From Procambarus clarkii (Eukaryota; Arthropoda; Malacostraca; Decapoda; Cambaridae), in contig NC_091208.1 of NCBI RefSeq assembly GCF_040958095.1, positions 10,849,326-10,913,325 on the forward strand: 64,000 bases of DNA. The letters are read 5' to 3'. Positions 44,228 to 56,479 of this stretch are shown in pieces. The notes under the pieces were generated by a model. It searched no databases. It worked only from the letters and a program-made list of their open reading frames with translations, and had not been told where the DNA came from. A program made the position numbers and the translations under genes. Every line of letters starts with the position of its first letter. Positions within the stretch are counted from its first letter, which is position 1.

Positions 44228-45651
44228 CAGACAGGTTGTAGGAATTCCAGGAGGGCTGAACTCTTGCATTTTAAGTATTGTCTGTTGCATATTACCTGTC
44301 AGTTGGACAGGTAACAAGGGTTCAAGGAAGTCAAGGTAATCAACTCCGATCAGGGTTGATCGACTTACATGAAGGCTCCATTGTTTCAATAACGTAACTT
44401 CGGTTATTAATATCTGTTAGTGGACAGGTAATTTGATTGACTCTTGGGAGAGTAACGTCATTGTAAAGTAACGTAGACGTGGTGATTAGTTATCGGTCCG
44501 TGGGATTGCACTAGTCACCTGAGTTCATCGGGGTATGGAAGGCCCCAGAGGGAATTCATGTCATTGATGTTATATTGCTGAGGCAGTGTGAAAGGTGACG
44601 TATTTTTGTATTAATTAATTATTGATCTTCAGAATAGTAATTAATTGCTCGAGTGTAGTCAAGGGTGATTGCCGTTCTCTTAGCACTCTGGACGTAGAAT
44701 TGTAGTAAACTATCGAGGGGGGCAATAGTAAGTGATAACGTAACTCGTACTGGGATTAAACAGCTGTCTGGAGTACAGGGATTAATGGGGATTACTCACT
44801 GAATGCTCGACGGGTAAAGTGTTTGTGTAATTCCGAGTTACTAGTGACAGTTGTACGATTTGATTTGTCTGTGGGAGACAAGATTAAGTTAACGTAAGTG
44901 TTACTTTGATATTAATGTAATCAATTAGTCATTGATTGTTGATCGTCCGAGGAACGGAGTGTTAACATAAGAATTTAATAAAGGAGGGTTGCTGGAGTTG
45001 CCAGTAACCCCATTAGTCATTGTTAGGCTAATAGTTAGATTGCATTGCAACTGCCAATGCAGGGGGAGGGCTGCAAGAAGCATAAAGGAACTGGAGGAGG
45101 TTGCTGGAGGCGTGTCTTCTAACCGACCTTGTTGTTGTTGCATTAGTGATTATAGACTTAGAATGTAATGCTTGATTGTTTCCTCAGTAACACTTGGTAT
45201 GTTCAAGTTAGTTAATTTATGGAGCACTTACGGCTGGTGTCTAGCTGTCAGTAAAGGTGTCACAGGAAGGATTTCGAGTAAAGTCAGTGATATTTCTTTC
45301 ATTGTTGTAGTAGTTAGTACTTTGTTGAATAACTGTATTGTTATGTTAAACACTGTCTTTTCAAACACCCCACACAATTTATTGACGTACTTATGTTCTG
45401 CCATGTTGCCTGAAACTACTATTGCTATTCATATTGAGACTGCTTTTGAGAACTGGGCTGAATTCATACCACCACACAACAAAGTAATACGTTGTGAGAG
45501 CACATGACCTGCTCGTTTGATTCGCCTCAGCGATTTGCAAAAGTCGACGGCCAAAGTGAAGAGGATTTCAAACTTTTCAGGTCTCGACGTTTGCTTGTGC
45601 CTAGTCAATTGTTCTATGGTCTCTATAGTGAGGAATGAGCTGCTTACTTGT
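44228..45651. other. Unclassified sequence, continuation of the 39.6-41.6 kb stretch
   Basis: Once the retroposon is removed this joins 41558. It repeats a short TAACGTAA/C motif (about 44393, 44450, 44470, 44736, 44895; also 41505 upstream). A 111-codon frame at 45172-45507 is not recognised and has no supporting features. Confidence 0.4.
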
Positions 45652-46336
45652 TATGATCCCAGGTAGCTGAGAAACGAGTTTACCCCTTGAGAGTTATTCT
45701 ATCAGGCCTGACCTAATTAAGAGGTCAAAGAGACATAGACGTGGATATATGCATAGTAAGCACGTGATTAAATTTGATAAATAGTTTAAGAGTATGGGCA
45801 GTGAACAAAAATATAAATGAATGACTTAACATGGGATATGGAGAGTTTGCTGGAGGAGTGAGGCTCACTTCAGAAGAGCTTGAGCTCACTTGAGCTGAAA
45901 AGATCGTGAGGGGAGGGTGTGCTTCGTTTGAGCCCCTTGGTGAAGAAGAACCCCAGTTTGATGTACTTTCAAGAGGAAGGAAGTGGGCAGACGTTTCGAC
46001 TGAGCAATAAGTCTGCAGACGTGCCAGCTTGAGTCGAGAACTGCAGAAGGTGTTGTGGAGCAGTTAAAGCAGTTCTGTGGGTAGCCTGAGGCGCCTTGAG
46101 TGTCGCCGCCCCATCAATGAGCGCCGCAAGTGAACAAATTCTGTGGTAAGCCAATTCTAACCAGTTTACAGTGATTATCTGCTGTTGGTCATGTGCCCAG
46201 CGACCGTAGCGAATGTTTGTTGATATGTTAGGCATCTTTGATAAGGCAGAAGAAGGCCAAAATAAGAGAGTAAAGATGGAGGAACGTCCTGGAGGGCGGA
46301 GCAACGTCCATCCCCTCCGAACACTTGTGGGTGACT
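45652..46336 (+). mobile_element. Family X LTR-like sequence, outer copy, part 1
   Basis: Starts TGTTATGATCCCAGG, similar in style to the Gmr1-type LTR starts in this window. It aligns with the reverse complement of about 47880-48502. It is broken at 46336 by the inverted inner copy. Confidence 0.75.
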
Positions 46337-48502
46337 ATTGTATTGTGGGTTGATGTCGTGGTGTGTCGTCGTTGATCCTCCTTTATGGACAACCCAACCC
46401 AAAACTCGGTAGAGTGCTTATACTTTACCAGAAGATCACCCTGGGCGCTTCTGGCTCTTGGAAAGGGGCTCAACGTCACACGTTTAGGGGATGCGGCTCC
46501 AATACTTAGCCTCGTTGTCACGTGCACACACCCACTCGAGCCGCTGTGACTCCCCACTCTCTCCTTATGTGATATGATCTTCTCAATCCCCTTTGACTTA
46601 TTAGTTTTCCATTCTACCCTGTCCACAGCGGTGGTTCTTGGTTCTTTCTCTCTCTCTCCTTCTTTCCTACTTCCTGGGAAGCCTCACTAGGACAAGGGCA
46701 AACACCAGCAAATTTGAATCCATTTACTGGACAAAGCACATACACGATACATACACACATATAATAATAATGAATCCTACACTCTATACTATTTTAGTCA
46801 AGTTGCACTCCGACACCATCAGAACTCTATCATCTGCTTATCAAGTGGTATCCTCTCTTATGATTCACCACCTAATACTACCAACCTCCTCAAGTAGGTC
46901 AAGTCTTATAACACAATGTTGCACTATCAGCAAGACAATATATATATATGAACACATACAAGGAAAACCAGCATATGGCTGCAATAACATAAATTTTAGT
47001 ATAAATGCTCCTTGATATACAACAATGATCAATCGATCGCCCTATCAGTCCTTGAACACATATGTATGTCTCTGCAAACAATCCAGCTTACGACCGTAAC
47101 TCTATACTTCAGTATACGTTCTCCTTGGCACAAAAATGGCAAACAATCACTCACCTTTCACTGCGTCTTACACGCTAATGACAACCAAACACTCCACCAA
47201 CTCCCTACAAGTAATCAACCAGAACGTCCCTTCCACATCTGGAAGCTCACCTCCCTGATCTCTGCAGGTTTTTCCGGGTTTATCTACCAGGATCCTCCGC
47301 AGCTCTTCCAGGCTGCTACACCATGAAGTTTCCTCGTGCAACTATGGTGCTCCACCACTTCTACTAGGGTCCTCCACAGCTCTCCTGGCTGCTATACCAT
47401 GAAGTCTTCCTTGATCAACAATGATGCTTCACCATTGGCATCACAGAAGCATGTGAAACTTCATTCCACTACTCCTCTTCTCACAGCTTGAGATCCTCTT
47501 CCTCACTGTATGGCTGCTCTCCCACAGAGCTCAGTACTTTCCACTACCTTGGAGTCTCATCAACTACTCCCTCTGTGCTGGCTTCGAAGTTCTCAGCAAC
47601 TTCTTCCACAAAGACAAACCTGCAACCCATTGACACGCCAATAAAAATGTTTCCTTATAAACACATAGACGAAATAATCCACACAATATGTTTGCATCCA
47701 ACATCTATCTGCTCTCTACATACTGTGAGAGCGGACTCCCCCGTTTGGGCTGGTCCATGTTCCCCGGCCAGGCGGTCCTCCTCACTCTGGGAGGGTCCTC
47801 CGCCGCCAGTCAGTTGGTTTCAGGCGGTCGACGGGAGAGGACGTGCTTCTCGTCCCTCCAGCTGTCTCTCTCATCTCCGTCCTCTTATTTAGGCTTCCTG
47901 CCTTACCAAAACATGTCTAACTTATCAATAAACATTCGCTACTGTCGCTGGGCACACGACCAACTACAAGTAATCACTATAAACTGGCTTAAATCGTGCT
48001 TACCACAGATTGTCTAGTCGAGGGGCACTCTCCCCTCTGATGGAGTCCGATCAGGGCGCTCCCACGGCCCACGATTATGTCTCTGGGCAGCTTAATAAAC
48101 TCTCCTCGCCATCCAGGACTTGAGACCAAACGTTCCCAGCTCGATTCCAAAGCTGGAACGTCTGCACACTTCCTTCCTATTGAAGGTATATCACACGGGT
48201 TCCTTTCTAATGGGAGCTCAAACGGAGCACAGCTTCCCCTTACGATGTCTAGTACTCAAGTGGGGGTCAAAGCCCTCCAGAAGCTAGCCTCACGCCTCCA
48301 GCAAATTATCCACATGTCATAACCAGTCACTTATCTAATTTCTTATTCACTGCCCCTAATCTCAAATTGTTTATCAAATCCAACCAACTATTTTACATCT
48401 GTGTCTTCACCTCTATATTTCCTAGACCGTCTAGTCAGGTCAGGCTTGATAGAATAATTCTCAAAGGGGAGACTCGTTTTTCGGCTGCCTGGGATCATAA
48501 TA
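46337..48502 (-). mobile_element. Family X LTR-like sequence, inner copy (inverted, complete)
   Basis: 2,166 bp on the minus strand, from TATTATGATCCCAGG (48502) to about CAATACAAT (46337). It is flanked by 6-bp duplications GTGACT (46331-46336 and 48503-48508). No coding domain is recognised; short open frames are not conserved with the outer copy. It has the length and structure of a long solo LTR. Confidence 0.75.
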
Positions 48503-49192
48503 GTGACTGAGGGAGAATTAGCTCCTGCCGGAGGAGCTGCCTCACCTGGCAGGCGGAGGAACCTCCCAGCGGGAGGGGGAAGACGGATTCGTCCAGGATG
48601 GGGTAGTCCATACTCACAGCATGTAGAAAGCAGAGAGATGTTGGGTGGAAACATTAATTGTGAGGTTTATTTTGTTTATGTGTTCATAGGGAAACATTTT
48701 TATTGGTATGTTGATGGGTTGCAGGTTTGTCTGGGGAAGGAGTTGCTGTGAACTTCGAGCCAGCAGAGGAGTAGTGGATGAGACTCCAAGGTTATGGAAG
48801 GTACTGAGCTCTGTGGAGGAACAGCCATACAGTGAGGAGCAGGACCACAAGCTGTAAGAAGAGGAATAGTGAAGGGAAGTTTCACAAGCTTCTGTAATAC
48901 CAGTGGTGGAACATCATTGTGGTTCAGGGAAACTTCGTGGTACAGCAGCCTGGAAGAGGTGCAGAGGATCCTGGTAGATAAACCTGGAAGAACCTGAAGA
49001 TATCAGGGCAGTGAACTCCCAGATGTGGGAAGGAAGTTCTTATTGACCACTTGTAGGGAGTTGGTAGAGTGTTTGGTTGTCATTAGCATGCAAGACGCAG
49101 TGAGAGGTGGGGTGATTGATTACCATTTTTGTGCCAAAGAGTTTTTATACTGAAGTATAGAGTTACAACTGTAAGCTGGATTACCTGCAGAT
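48503..49192 (+). mobile_element. Family X, outer copy, part 2
   Basis: Continues part 1 after the inserted inner copy and aligns with the middle third of the inner copy in reverse complement. It ends at CTGCAGATATATG, where the (TA)n-rich insert zone begins. Confidence 0.75.
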
Positions 49193-49215
49193 ATATGTAT
49201 ATATATATGTATATA

Positions 49216-49282
<67 letters not shown>

Positions 49283-49285
<3 letters not shown>

Positions 49286-49669
49286 GTACCTAATAGCCAG
49301 AACGCACTTCTCAGCCTACTATTCAAGGCCCGATTTGCCTAATAAGCCAAGTTTTCATGAATTAATGTTTTTTCGTCTACCTAACCTACCTAACCTAACC
49401 TAACCTAGCTTTCTTTGGCTACCTAACCTAACCTTACCTATAAATATAGGTTAGGTTAGGTTAGGTAGGGTTGGTTAGGTTCGGTCATATATCTACGTTA
49501 ATTTTAACTCCAATAAAAAAAAATTGACCTCATACACAGAGAAAAGGGTTGCTTTATCATTTCATAAGAAAAAAATTATAGTAAATATATTAATTCAGGA
49601 AAACTTGGCTTATTAGGCAAATCGGGCCTTGAATAGTAGGCTGAGAAGTGAGTTCTGGCTACTAGGTAC

Positions 49670-49672
<3 letters not shown>
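49283..49672. mobile_element. TA-flanked inverted-repeat transposon (MITE), copy 1
   Basis: Terminal inverted repeats of about 80 bp: starts GTCGTACCTAATAGCCAG and ends CTGGCTACTAGGTACGAC. The centre has (AACCT)n followed by (AGGTT)n. TA repeats abut both ends. Confidence 0.9.
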
Positions 49673-49746
<74 letters not shown>

Positions 49747-49856
49747 ATATAATATATATAGATATAATATATATATATAATATATATATATATAATATAT
49801 ACATATATAATATATACATATATAATATATACATATATAATATATACATATATACC

Positions 49857-50549
<693 letters not shown>

Positions 50550-50816
50550 AATATATATGTGTACATACAAACGAATGGGGGTGGTAGGAGAAGATAATAT
50601 TAGTGTTCAGTGAGAAACCACAAGGTCTCCTCTGAATACTTTTTATTTTCTTCTCCGAGGCTATTATATTGTCTTTCCTGTAGACATATATTATTAAATA
50701 TGACCGAAAAAGTAAGATTAATAATTCTAACACGAATTTTCTCAATGTTTCTTACATTTCTTTTCACTGTTGATGGTAACTGAAAAATCAATTCTCCAAA
50801 ATTCATTTTTATTTCT

Positions 50817-50871
50817 AGTCTGACGCGACACTTGAACGCGTTTCATAAAACTTATTACATTTTCAAAGACT
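50817..50871 (-). ncRNA. Hammerhead-like ribozyme motif, copy P1
   Basis: Minus strand, 55 nt. Stem I AGTCT/AGACT, then TTGAAAA, stem II GTAA/TTAT with a 6-base loop, GAAA, stem III CGCG/CGCG, then T and C just before stem I closes. Layout matches a hammerhead (GAAA ... UH cleavage site), but the first core strand is UUGAAAA instead of CUGANGA. Confidence 0.5.
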
Positions 50872-51012
50872 TTAGTTTACACACACACAACTATAACTGA
50901 ATAGAGTTTAAAACAGCTTCGATTTTATACCTGCATTTGGGTGAGGTGATATGTTACAACAGTTTTGGATGAGGTGAAAACAAACTTCCATTTGTTTTCA
51001 TAAATGGAAGTT

Positions 51013-51077
51013 GGCACATTCCTATGTTTGTTTCCTTAGTGTAGAGTACACTAAGGAAACAAACATAGGAATGTGCC
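51013..51077. repeat. Perfect 31-bp inverted repeat
   Basis: Arms 51013-51043 and 51047-51077 around GAG. It forms the head-to-head junction of two Penelope-like segments. A smaller one (AACTTCCATTT / AAATGGAAGTT) lies at 50983-51012. Confidence 0.9.
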
Positions 51078-51838
51078 TCAATGCCAACAGTGACTGCCCA
51101 GATAGGTACAAGAGGAGTGTCGTTAACGCTTATGTCGACCGTGCTCTCAGCCACAGCTCAGGATGGAAGGAAGTCGATGAAGAACTCTGTAGGGTAAGGC
51201 AGGTCCAAGTCAACAACGGCTTCTCCAATGGTTTCGTTGAAGACATCATAAGAAGGAAGGTGAAACGCCATGCAACCTCTGAAGAGACAACTAACACAAC
51301 ACCTGTAACCCCTATTAGACTATTTTACAGGAACTTCTTTTCCACAGCTCATAAAACGGAGGAGAGGGTCTTGAAAGATATTGTTAATAGAAACGTTATC
51401 CCTACAGACAAAAATCAGAAGATACAGTTGACGATCTACTATAAAACCAAGAAAACTGCCAACCTACTCATGAGAAACTCTCCAGACACAAAGCAGAACG
51501 CTTTAAAAGAGACAAATGTCGTCTATGCCTTCAAATGCCCACTTGGGGACTGTAAGCCTCAAAGAATTCAGTATATAGGCAAGACAACAACATCGCAACA
51601 GGGCTCCATTCAGGAACATATAATCTCTTCCCACAACCAGACCATCACCAGAGAAGTCTTAACAAAAAACACGGAAATTATCGATAGATACAGCGATAGC
51701 AGGTGGCTAGATATCTGCGAGGCACTACACATTAAGAAGTTGACACCAGCAATCAAAAGCCAATTAATGCACAACTATATTCTACCCACTTCAAGACTCC
51801 ACACCAACATAGAAGCATCAAGAAATATGGGCCAATAG
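51047..51838 (+). pseudogene. Penelope-like element GIY-YIG endonuclease part
   Basis: Open to a TAG at 51838; the annotated piece starts after the inverted repeat because the first 12 codons lie in it. Upstream blocks ECxNANSDCPDRYKRSVVNA-like and VEDIIRRKVKRH belong to the region after the polymerase. The endonuclease starts at VVYAFKCPLGDC, with QYIGKTTTS as the YIG half and a Cys-X4-Cys pair in front. EHIISSHNQTI and the closing Glu region (DICEALHIKKLTPAI) follow. About ten residues present in element 2 between TTTS and the EHI block are deleted here, including the conserved Arg region, so nuclease activity is doubtful. The protein would cut target DNA for insertion. Confidence 0.85.
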
Positions 51839-52033
51839 GCCCTCTGCAGTTACTTCCATTCTTCCCTTAAACTTACAAAATATTATACCCATTGTTTCGT
51901 GTTCTGTCTTGTGTTGAAAGTTTGTTTTCACCTCATTCAAAACTGTTGTAAAATATCACCTCACCCAAATGCAAGTATAAAATCGATGCTGTTTTAAACT
52001 CTGTTCAGTTATAGTTGTGTGTGTGTAAACTAA

Positions 52034-52088
52034 AGTCTTTGAAAATGTAATAAGTTTTACGAAACGTGTTGAAGTGTCGCGTCAGACT
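52034..52088 (+). ncRNA. Hammerhead-like ribozyme motif, copy P2
   Basis: Plus strand, 55 nt, in the segment 3' of the element 1 endonuclease. Stem I AGTCT (52034-52038)/AGACT (52084-52088); core TTGAAAA; stem II GTAA/TTAC; GAAA (52061-52064); stem III CGTG/CGCG with one G-U; T82 and C83 before the second stem I strand. Confidence 0.5.
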
Positions 52089-52240
52089 AGAAATAAAAAT
52101 GAATTTTGGAGAATTGATTTTTCAGTTACCATTAACAGTGAAAAGAAATGAAAGAAACATTGAGAAAACTTGTGTTAGAATTATTAATCTTACTTTTTCG
52201 GTCATATTTAATAATATATGCCTACAGGAAAGACTGCTAC

Positions 52241-52423
<183 letters not shown>

Positions 52424-52424
52424 A

Positions 52425-52710
52425 ATATGACCGTAAAGGTAAGATTAATAATTCTAACACGAATCTTCTCAATATTTCTAATGTTTTTCTTCACTGTCGG
52501 TGATAATAAAAATAACAATTCTCCAAAATTCATTTCTTAATTGGCTGACGCCTGAACACGTTTCGTAATTCGTATTACATTTTCAAAGACTTAATTTACA
52601 CACATATTCTTCGTACTTATACTCTATTGGATGGGGTGATGACCGAAAAGGTAAGATTAATAATTCTAACACGAATCTTCTCAATATTCCTAATGTTTTT
52701 CTTCACTGTC
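52425..52710 (-). mobile_element. Penelope-like terminal segments in tandem
   Basis: Minus-strand terminal segment 52425-52638, then the start of a second one (52639-52710). The second is interrupted by the LINE at 52711-54760 and continues to 55550. Confidence 0.75.
52542..52591 (-). ncRNA. Hammerhead-like ribozyme motif, copy P4
   Basis: Same order with core TTGAAAA and GAAA. Stem II is GTAAT-ACGA-ATTAC (5 bp). Stem I is weakened (AGTCT against AGCCA) and stem III is short. Confidence 0.4.
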
Positions 52711-54760
52711 CTTACCTACCTTGAGGTTACCTTGAGGTGCTTCCGGGGCTTAGCGTCCCCGCGGCCCGGTCGTCGACCAGGCCTCCTGGTTGCCGGACTG
52801 ATCAACCAGGCTGTTGGACGCGGCTGCTCGCAGCCTGACGTATGAGTCACAGCCTGGTTGATCAGGTATCCTTTGGAGGTGCTTATCCAGTTCTCTCTTG
52901 AACACTGTGAGGGGTCGGCCAGTTATGCCCCTTATGTGTAGTGGAAGCGTGTTGAACAGTCTCAGACCTCTGATGTTGATAGAGTTCTCTCTCAGAGTAC
53001 CAGTTGCACCTCTGTTTTTCAACGGGGGTATTCTGCACATCCTGCCATGTCTTCTGGTCTCATGTGATGTTATTTCTGTGTGCAGGTTTGGGACCAGCCC
53101 CTCTAATATTTTCCACGTGTAAATTATTATGTACCTCTCCCGCCAGCGCTCAAGGGAGTACAGTTTTAGGCTCTTTAGTCGGTCCCAATAGTTTAGATGT
53201 TTTACTGAGTGGATTCTAGCAGTAAAGGATCTCTGCACGCTCTCCAGGTCAGTAATTTCTCCAGCTTTGAAAGGTGCTGTCATTGTGCAGCAGTACTCTA
53301 CTCTAGAGAGCACAAGCGTTTTGAAAAGTATCATCATCGGTATAGCATCTCTAGTGTGAAAAGTTCTTGTTATCCAACCTGTCATTTTTCTTGCAGTTGT
53401 GACGGCTACTTTATTGTGTTCTTTAAAGGTAAGGTCTTCCGACATGAGTATACCCAGATCCTTTACATTGCCTTTTCGTTCTATGTTATGATTTGCCTGA
53501 GTTTTGTACGTGGTTTCCGTTTTTATATTTTTATTTTTTCCATAGCGCATGACCTGGAACTTATCTTCGTTAAACACCATATTATTTTCTGTAGCCCATA
53601 GAAAGACCTGATTTACATCTGACTGGAGGTTCGCCGTGTCCTCTATGTTGCCTACTCTCATGAAGATCCTAGTGTCATCTGCAAAGGATGATACAGTGCT
53701 ATAGGTTGTGTTCTTGTCTGTGTCCGAAATGAGGATGAGAAAAAGTACTGGAGCAAGCACAGTACCCTGGGGGACTGAGCTCTTCACGGTTGATGGGATG
53801 GATTTGATTTTGTTGACTATTACACATTGGGTTCTGTTGGTCAGGAAATTGTAGATCCATCTTCTTATTTTTCCGGTAATTCCTTTTGAACGCATTTTAT
53901 GTGCAATAACACCATGATCACATTTATCAAAAGCTTTTGCGAAATCTGTGTAAATTACATCCGCGTTATGTTTGTCTTCCATAGCATCTAATGCCATATC
54001 ATAGTGGTCCAGCAACTGCGACAGGCAAGAGCGCCCTGTTCTGAAACCATGTTGTCCGGGGTTATGGAGTTGCTGTGATTCCATGTATTTTGTGATTTTA
54101 CTTCTTAGCACTCTCTCAAAAATTTTTATGATGTGGGATGTTAGCGCTATCGGTCTGTAATTTTTTGCCTCAGCCTTATTTCCTCCTTTATGAAGTGGTG
54201 CTATCTCTGCTGTTTTTAGTATATCAGGAATAACGCCAGTATCTAGGCTTTGTCTCCACAGAATGTGGAGGGCCTGCGATAGTGGTTTTTTACAGTTCTT
54301 CATGAATATGGAGTTCCAAGAATCCGGGCCTGGTGCAGAGTGCATAGGCATACTGTTTATGGCTTCTTCAAAATCCAGTGGGGATAGGGTGACGTCTGAT
54401 ATATGACTTGATGTTGGTATCGTATCCATGAAAAATTCATTTGGGTTATCAATCTTTAGTGTGTTTAATGGCTCGCTGAAAACAGAGTCGTACTGCGTCC
54501 TCAGTAGCTCGCTCATTTCTTTGTTGTCATCGGTGAAAGTTCCATCTCCCTTTCGCAGGGGCCCGATACTAGATGTGGTTTTTTATCTTGATTTTGCATA
54601 GGAGAAAAAATATTTCGGATTTCTTTCTATTTCACTGATGGCCTTTTGCTCTCTTTGCCTCTCCTGGGTTTTGTATGATTCTTGTAGCTTCCGTTCAATT
54701 GTTTCTATTTCTCTACCTAACCTTCTTCGCCGTTCTTGAGATAGGGTGCGACTCTCAAGT
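52711..54760 (-). mobile_element. LINE, 5'-truncated, nearly intact polymerase
   Basis: Inserted in a Penelope-like terminal segment. The four bases TGTC (52707-52710, 54761-54764) flank it, and removal restores the sequence seen at 52480-52510. The 3' tail (minus strand) has AGGCCTGGTCGACGACCGGG and CCGCGGGGACGCTAAGCCCC, shared with the SINE at 58498-58750. Confidence 0.88.
52750..54760 (-). pseudogene. LINE reverse transcriptase ORF with one premature stop
   Basis: From about 54760 the frame reads RRRLGREIETIERKL and NPKYFFSYAKSR. It has a TAA at 54583-54585, then continues in the same frame through GPLRKGDGTFTDDNKEMSEL to the stop at 52750. The open part (588 codons from 54516) has all polymerase blocks: APGPDSWNSIFMKN, APLHKGGNKAEAKNYRPIAL, HGFRTGRSCLSQLLDHYD, VIYTDFAKAFDKCDHGVIAH, VPQGTVLAPVLFLILISD and the catalytic FADDTRIFM. 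The thumb (KDLGILMSEDLTFKEH) and a C-terminal region with YWDRLKSLKLYSLERWRERY follow. Endonuclease is missing by truncation. One stop makes this the best-preserved LINE polymerase in the window. Confidence 0.92.
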
Positions 54761-54807
54761 TGTCGGTGATAATAAAAATAACAATTCTCCAAAATTCATT
54801 TTTTAAT

Positions 54808-54857
54808 TGTCTGACGCCTGAACGTGTTTCGTAATTCGTATTACATTTTCAAAGACT
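54808..54857 (-). ncRNA. Hammerhead-like ribozyme motif, copy P5
   Basis: Stem I GTCT/AGAC, core TTGAAAA, stem II GTAAT-ACGA-ATTAC, GAAA, short stem III, then GTC. Same layout as P1-P4. Confidence 0.45.
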
Positions 54858-55010
54858 TAATTTACACACATATTCTTCGTACTTATACTCTATTGGATGG
54901 GGTGATATGGTACAAAAGTTTTGGGTGAGGTGACAAACACACTACAGAACACGAAACAATGGGTATAAATTGGATAAGTGGACATATCAATGAAAGTAAC
55001 TGCAGAAGGT

Positions 55011-55544
55011 CTATTGGCCCATACTTCCTCTTGCTGCTTCCATATTGGTTCGGGGTCTTGAAGTAGGTAGAATATAGTTGTGCATTAATTGGTTGTTGAT
55101 TGCTGGTGTTGACTTTTTGATGTGTAGTGCCTCGCAGATGTCAAGCCGCCTGCTATCGCCGTACCTATCGATGATTTCTGTGTTGTTTGTTAAGATTTCT
55201 CTGGTTATGGTCTGGTTGTGAGAAGAGACTATGTGTTCCTTGATGGCTCTCTGTTGTTTATGCATTGTTACTCGCCTAGAAAAAAACGTTGTTTTCTTGT
55301 CTATATACTGAGTTCTTTGGGACTTACAGTCCCCAAGTGGGCATTTAAAGGCATAGACGACGTTGGTCTCCAAAGCGTTCTGCTTGGTGTCTGGCGAGTT
55401 TATCATGAGTAGATTGGCCGTTTTTTTGGTTTTATAATAAATTATCAAATGTATTTTCTGATTTTTGTCTGTATGGATGACGTTCCTATCGACAATATCT
55501 TTCAGGACCCTTTCCTCCGTTTTATGAGCCGTCGAAAAGAAGTT

Positions 55545-55550
<6 letters not shown>
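55011..55550 (-). pseudogene. Penelope-like element 2 GIY-YIG endonuclease
   Basis: Open at 55448-55011, with the upstream part readable in another frame to 55550. VVYAFKCPLGDCKSQRTQYI leads to a YID where YIG is usual, so the second glycine is lost. FSRRVTMHKQQRAIKEHIVS keeps the Arg and the segment missing from element 1. ITREILTNNTEIIDRY and DICEALHIKKSTPAINNQ follow, closing at 55011. It is the same family as element 1 but a different subfamily, judging from the terminal segments. Confidence 0.85.
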
Positions 55551-55600
<50 letters not shown>

Positions 55601-55603
<3 letters not shown>

Positions 55604-55986
55604 GTACCTAGTAGCCAGAACTCACTTCTCAGCCTACTATTCAAGGCCCGATTTGCCTAATAAGCCAAGTTTTCCTGAATTAATATATTTACTATAATTT
55701 TTTTCTTATGAAATGATAAAGCTACCCTTTTCACTATGTATGAGGTCAATGTTTTTTATTGGAGTTAAAATTAACGTAGATATATGACCGAACCTAACCA
55801 ACCCTACCTAACCTAACCTAACCTATATATATAGGTAAGGTTAGGTTAGGTAGCCAAAAAAAGCTAGGTTAGGTTAGGTTAGGTAGGTTAGGTAGACGAA
55901 AAAACATTAATTCATGAAAACTTGGCTTATTAGGCAAATCGGGCCTTGCATAGTAGGCTGAGAAGTGAGTTCTGGCTACTAGGTAC

Positions 55987-55989
<3 letters not shown>
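55601..55989. mobile_element. TA-flanked MITE, copy 3
   Basis: GTCGTACC...GGTACGAC ends, 389 bp, telomere-like centre, TA arrays both sides. Confidence 0.9.
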
Positions 55990-56061
<72 letters not shown>

Positions 56062-56065
<4 letters not shown>

Positions 56066-56386
56066 ATGAAATTAATGCCCTATTAATGCCACCTCTTGTT
56101 CTGTCTTGTGTTGATGAAATTAATACCTTATTAATGCCACCTCACTCAAATGTAGATATAAACAAAAATCGAAGATGTGTAAGTTCTATTCAGTTGTGTA
56201 TTTGTAAACTAAAGTCTTTGAAAATGTAATAAGTTTTACAAAACGCGCTCGTGTCGCGTCAGACTAGAAATAAAAATGAATTTTGGAGAATTGATTTTTG
56301 AATTACCTCCAACAGTGAAAAGAAATGTACGAAAGATTGAGAAAATTCGTGTTAGAATTATTAATCTTACTTTTTCGGTCATATTT

Positions 56387-56390
<4 letters not shown>
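56062..56390 (+). mobile_element. Penelope-like terminal segment fragment
   Basis: Matches 51900-52240, including the hammerhead-like region and the AATTTTGGAGAATTGATTTT block. No coding part. Confidence 0.75.
56213..56265 (+). ncRNA. Hammerhead-like motif, copy P3 (GAAA lost)
   Basis: Stem I AGTCT/AGACT, core TTGAAAA, stem II GTAA/TTAC, stem III CGCG/CGCG. The GAAA reads AAAA (56240-56243), which should abolish activity. Confidence 0.4.

Positions 56391-56476
<86 letters not shown>

Positions 56477-56479
<3 letters not shown>

Larger units (their letters stand above)
54761..55560 (-). mobile_element. Penelope-like element 2
   Basis: Minus strand: endonuclease part (55550-55011), then a terminal segment that continues to 52639 across the inserted LINE. 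Its first bases lie beside a TA array at 55549. Confidence 0.82.

Noticed and set aside
45172-45507. 111-codon frame as a possible host gene
   Set aside because: No recognisable domain, no splice or promoter support, surrounded by repeats.
49371-49470. True telomere sequence or internal telomere fusion
   Set aside because: The (AACCT)n/(AGGTT)n runs are short, inverted and at the same place in every MITE copy, so they belong to the transposon.
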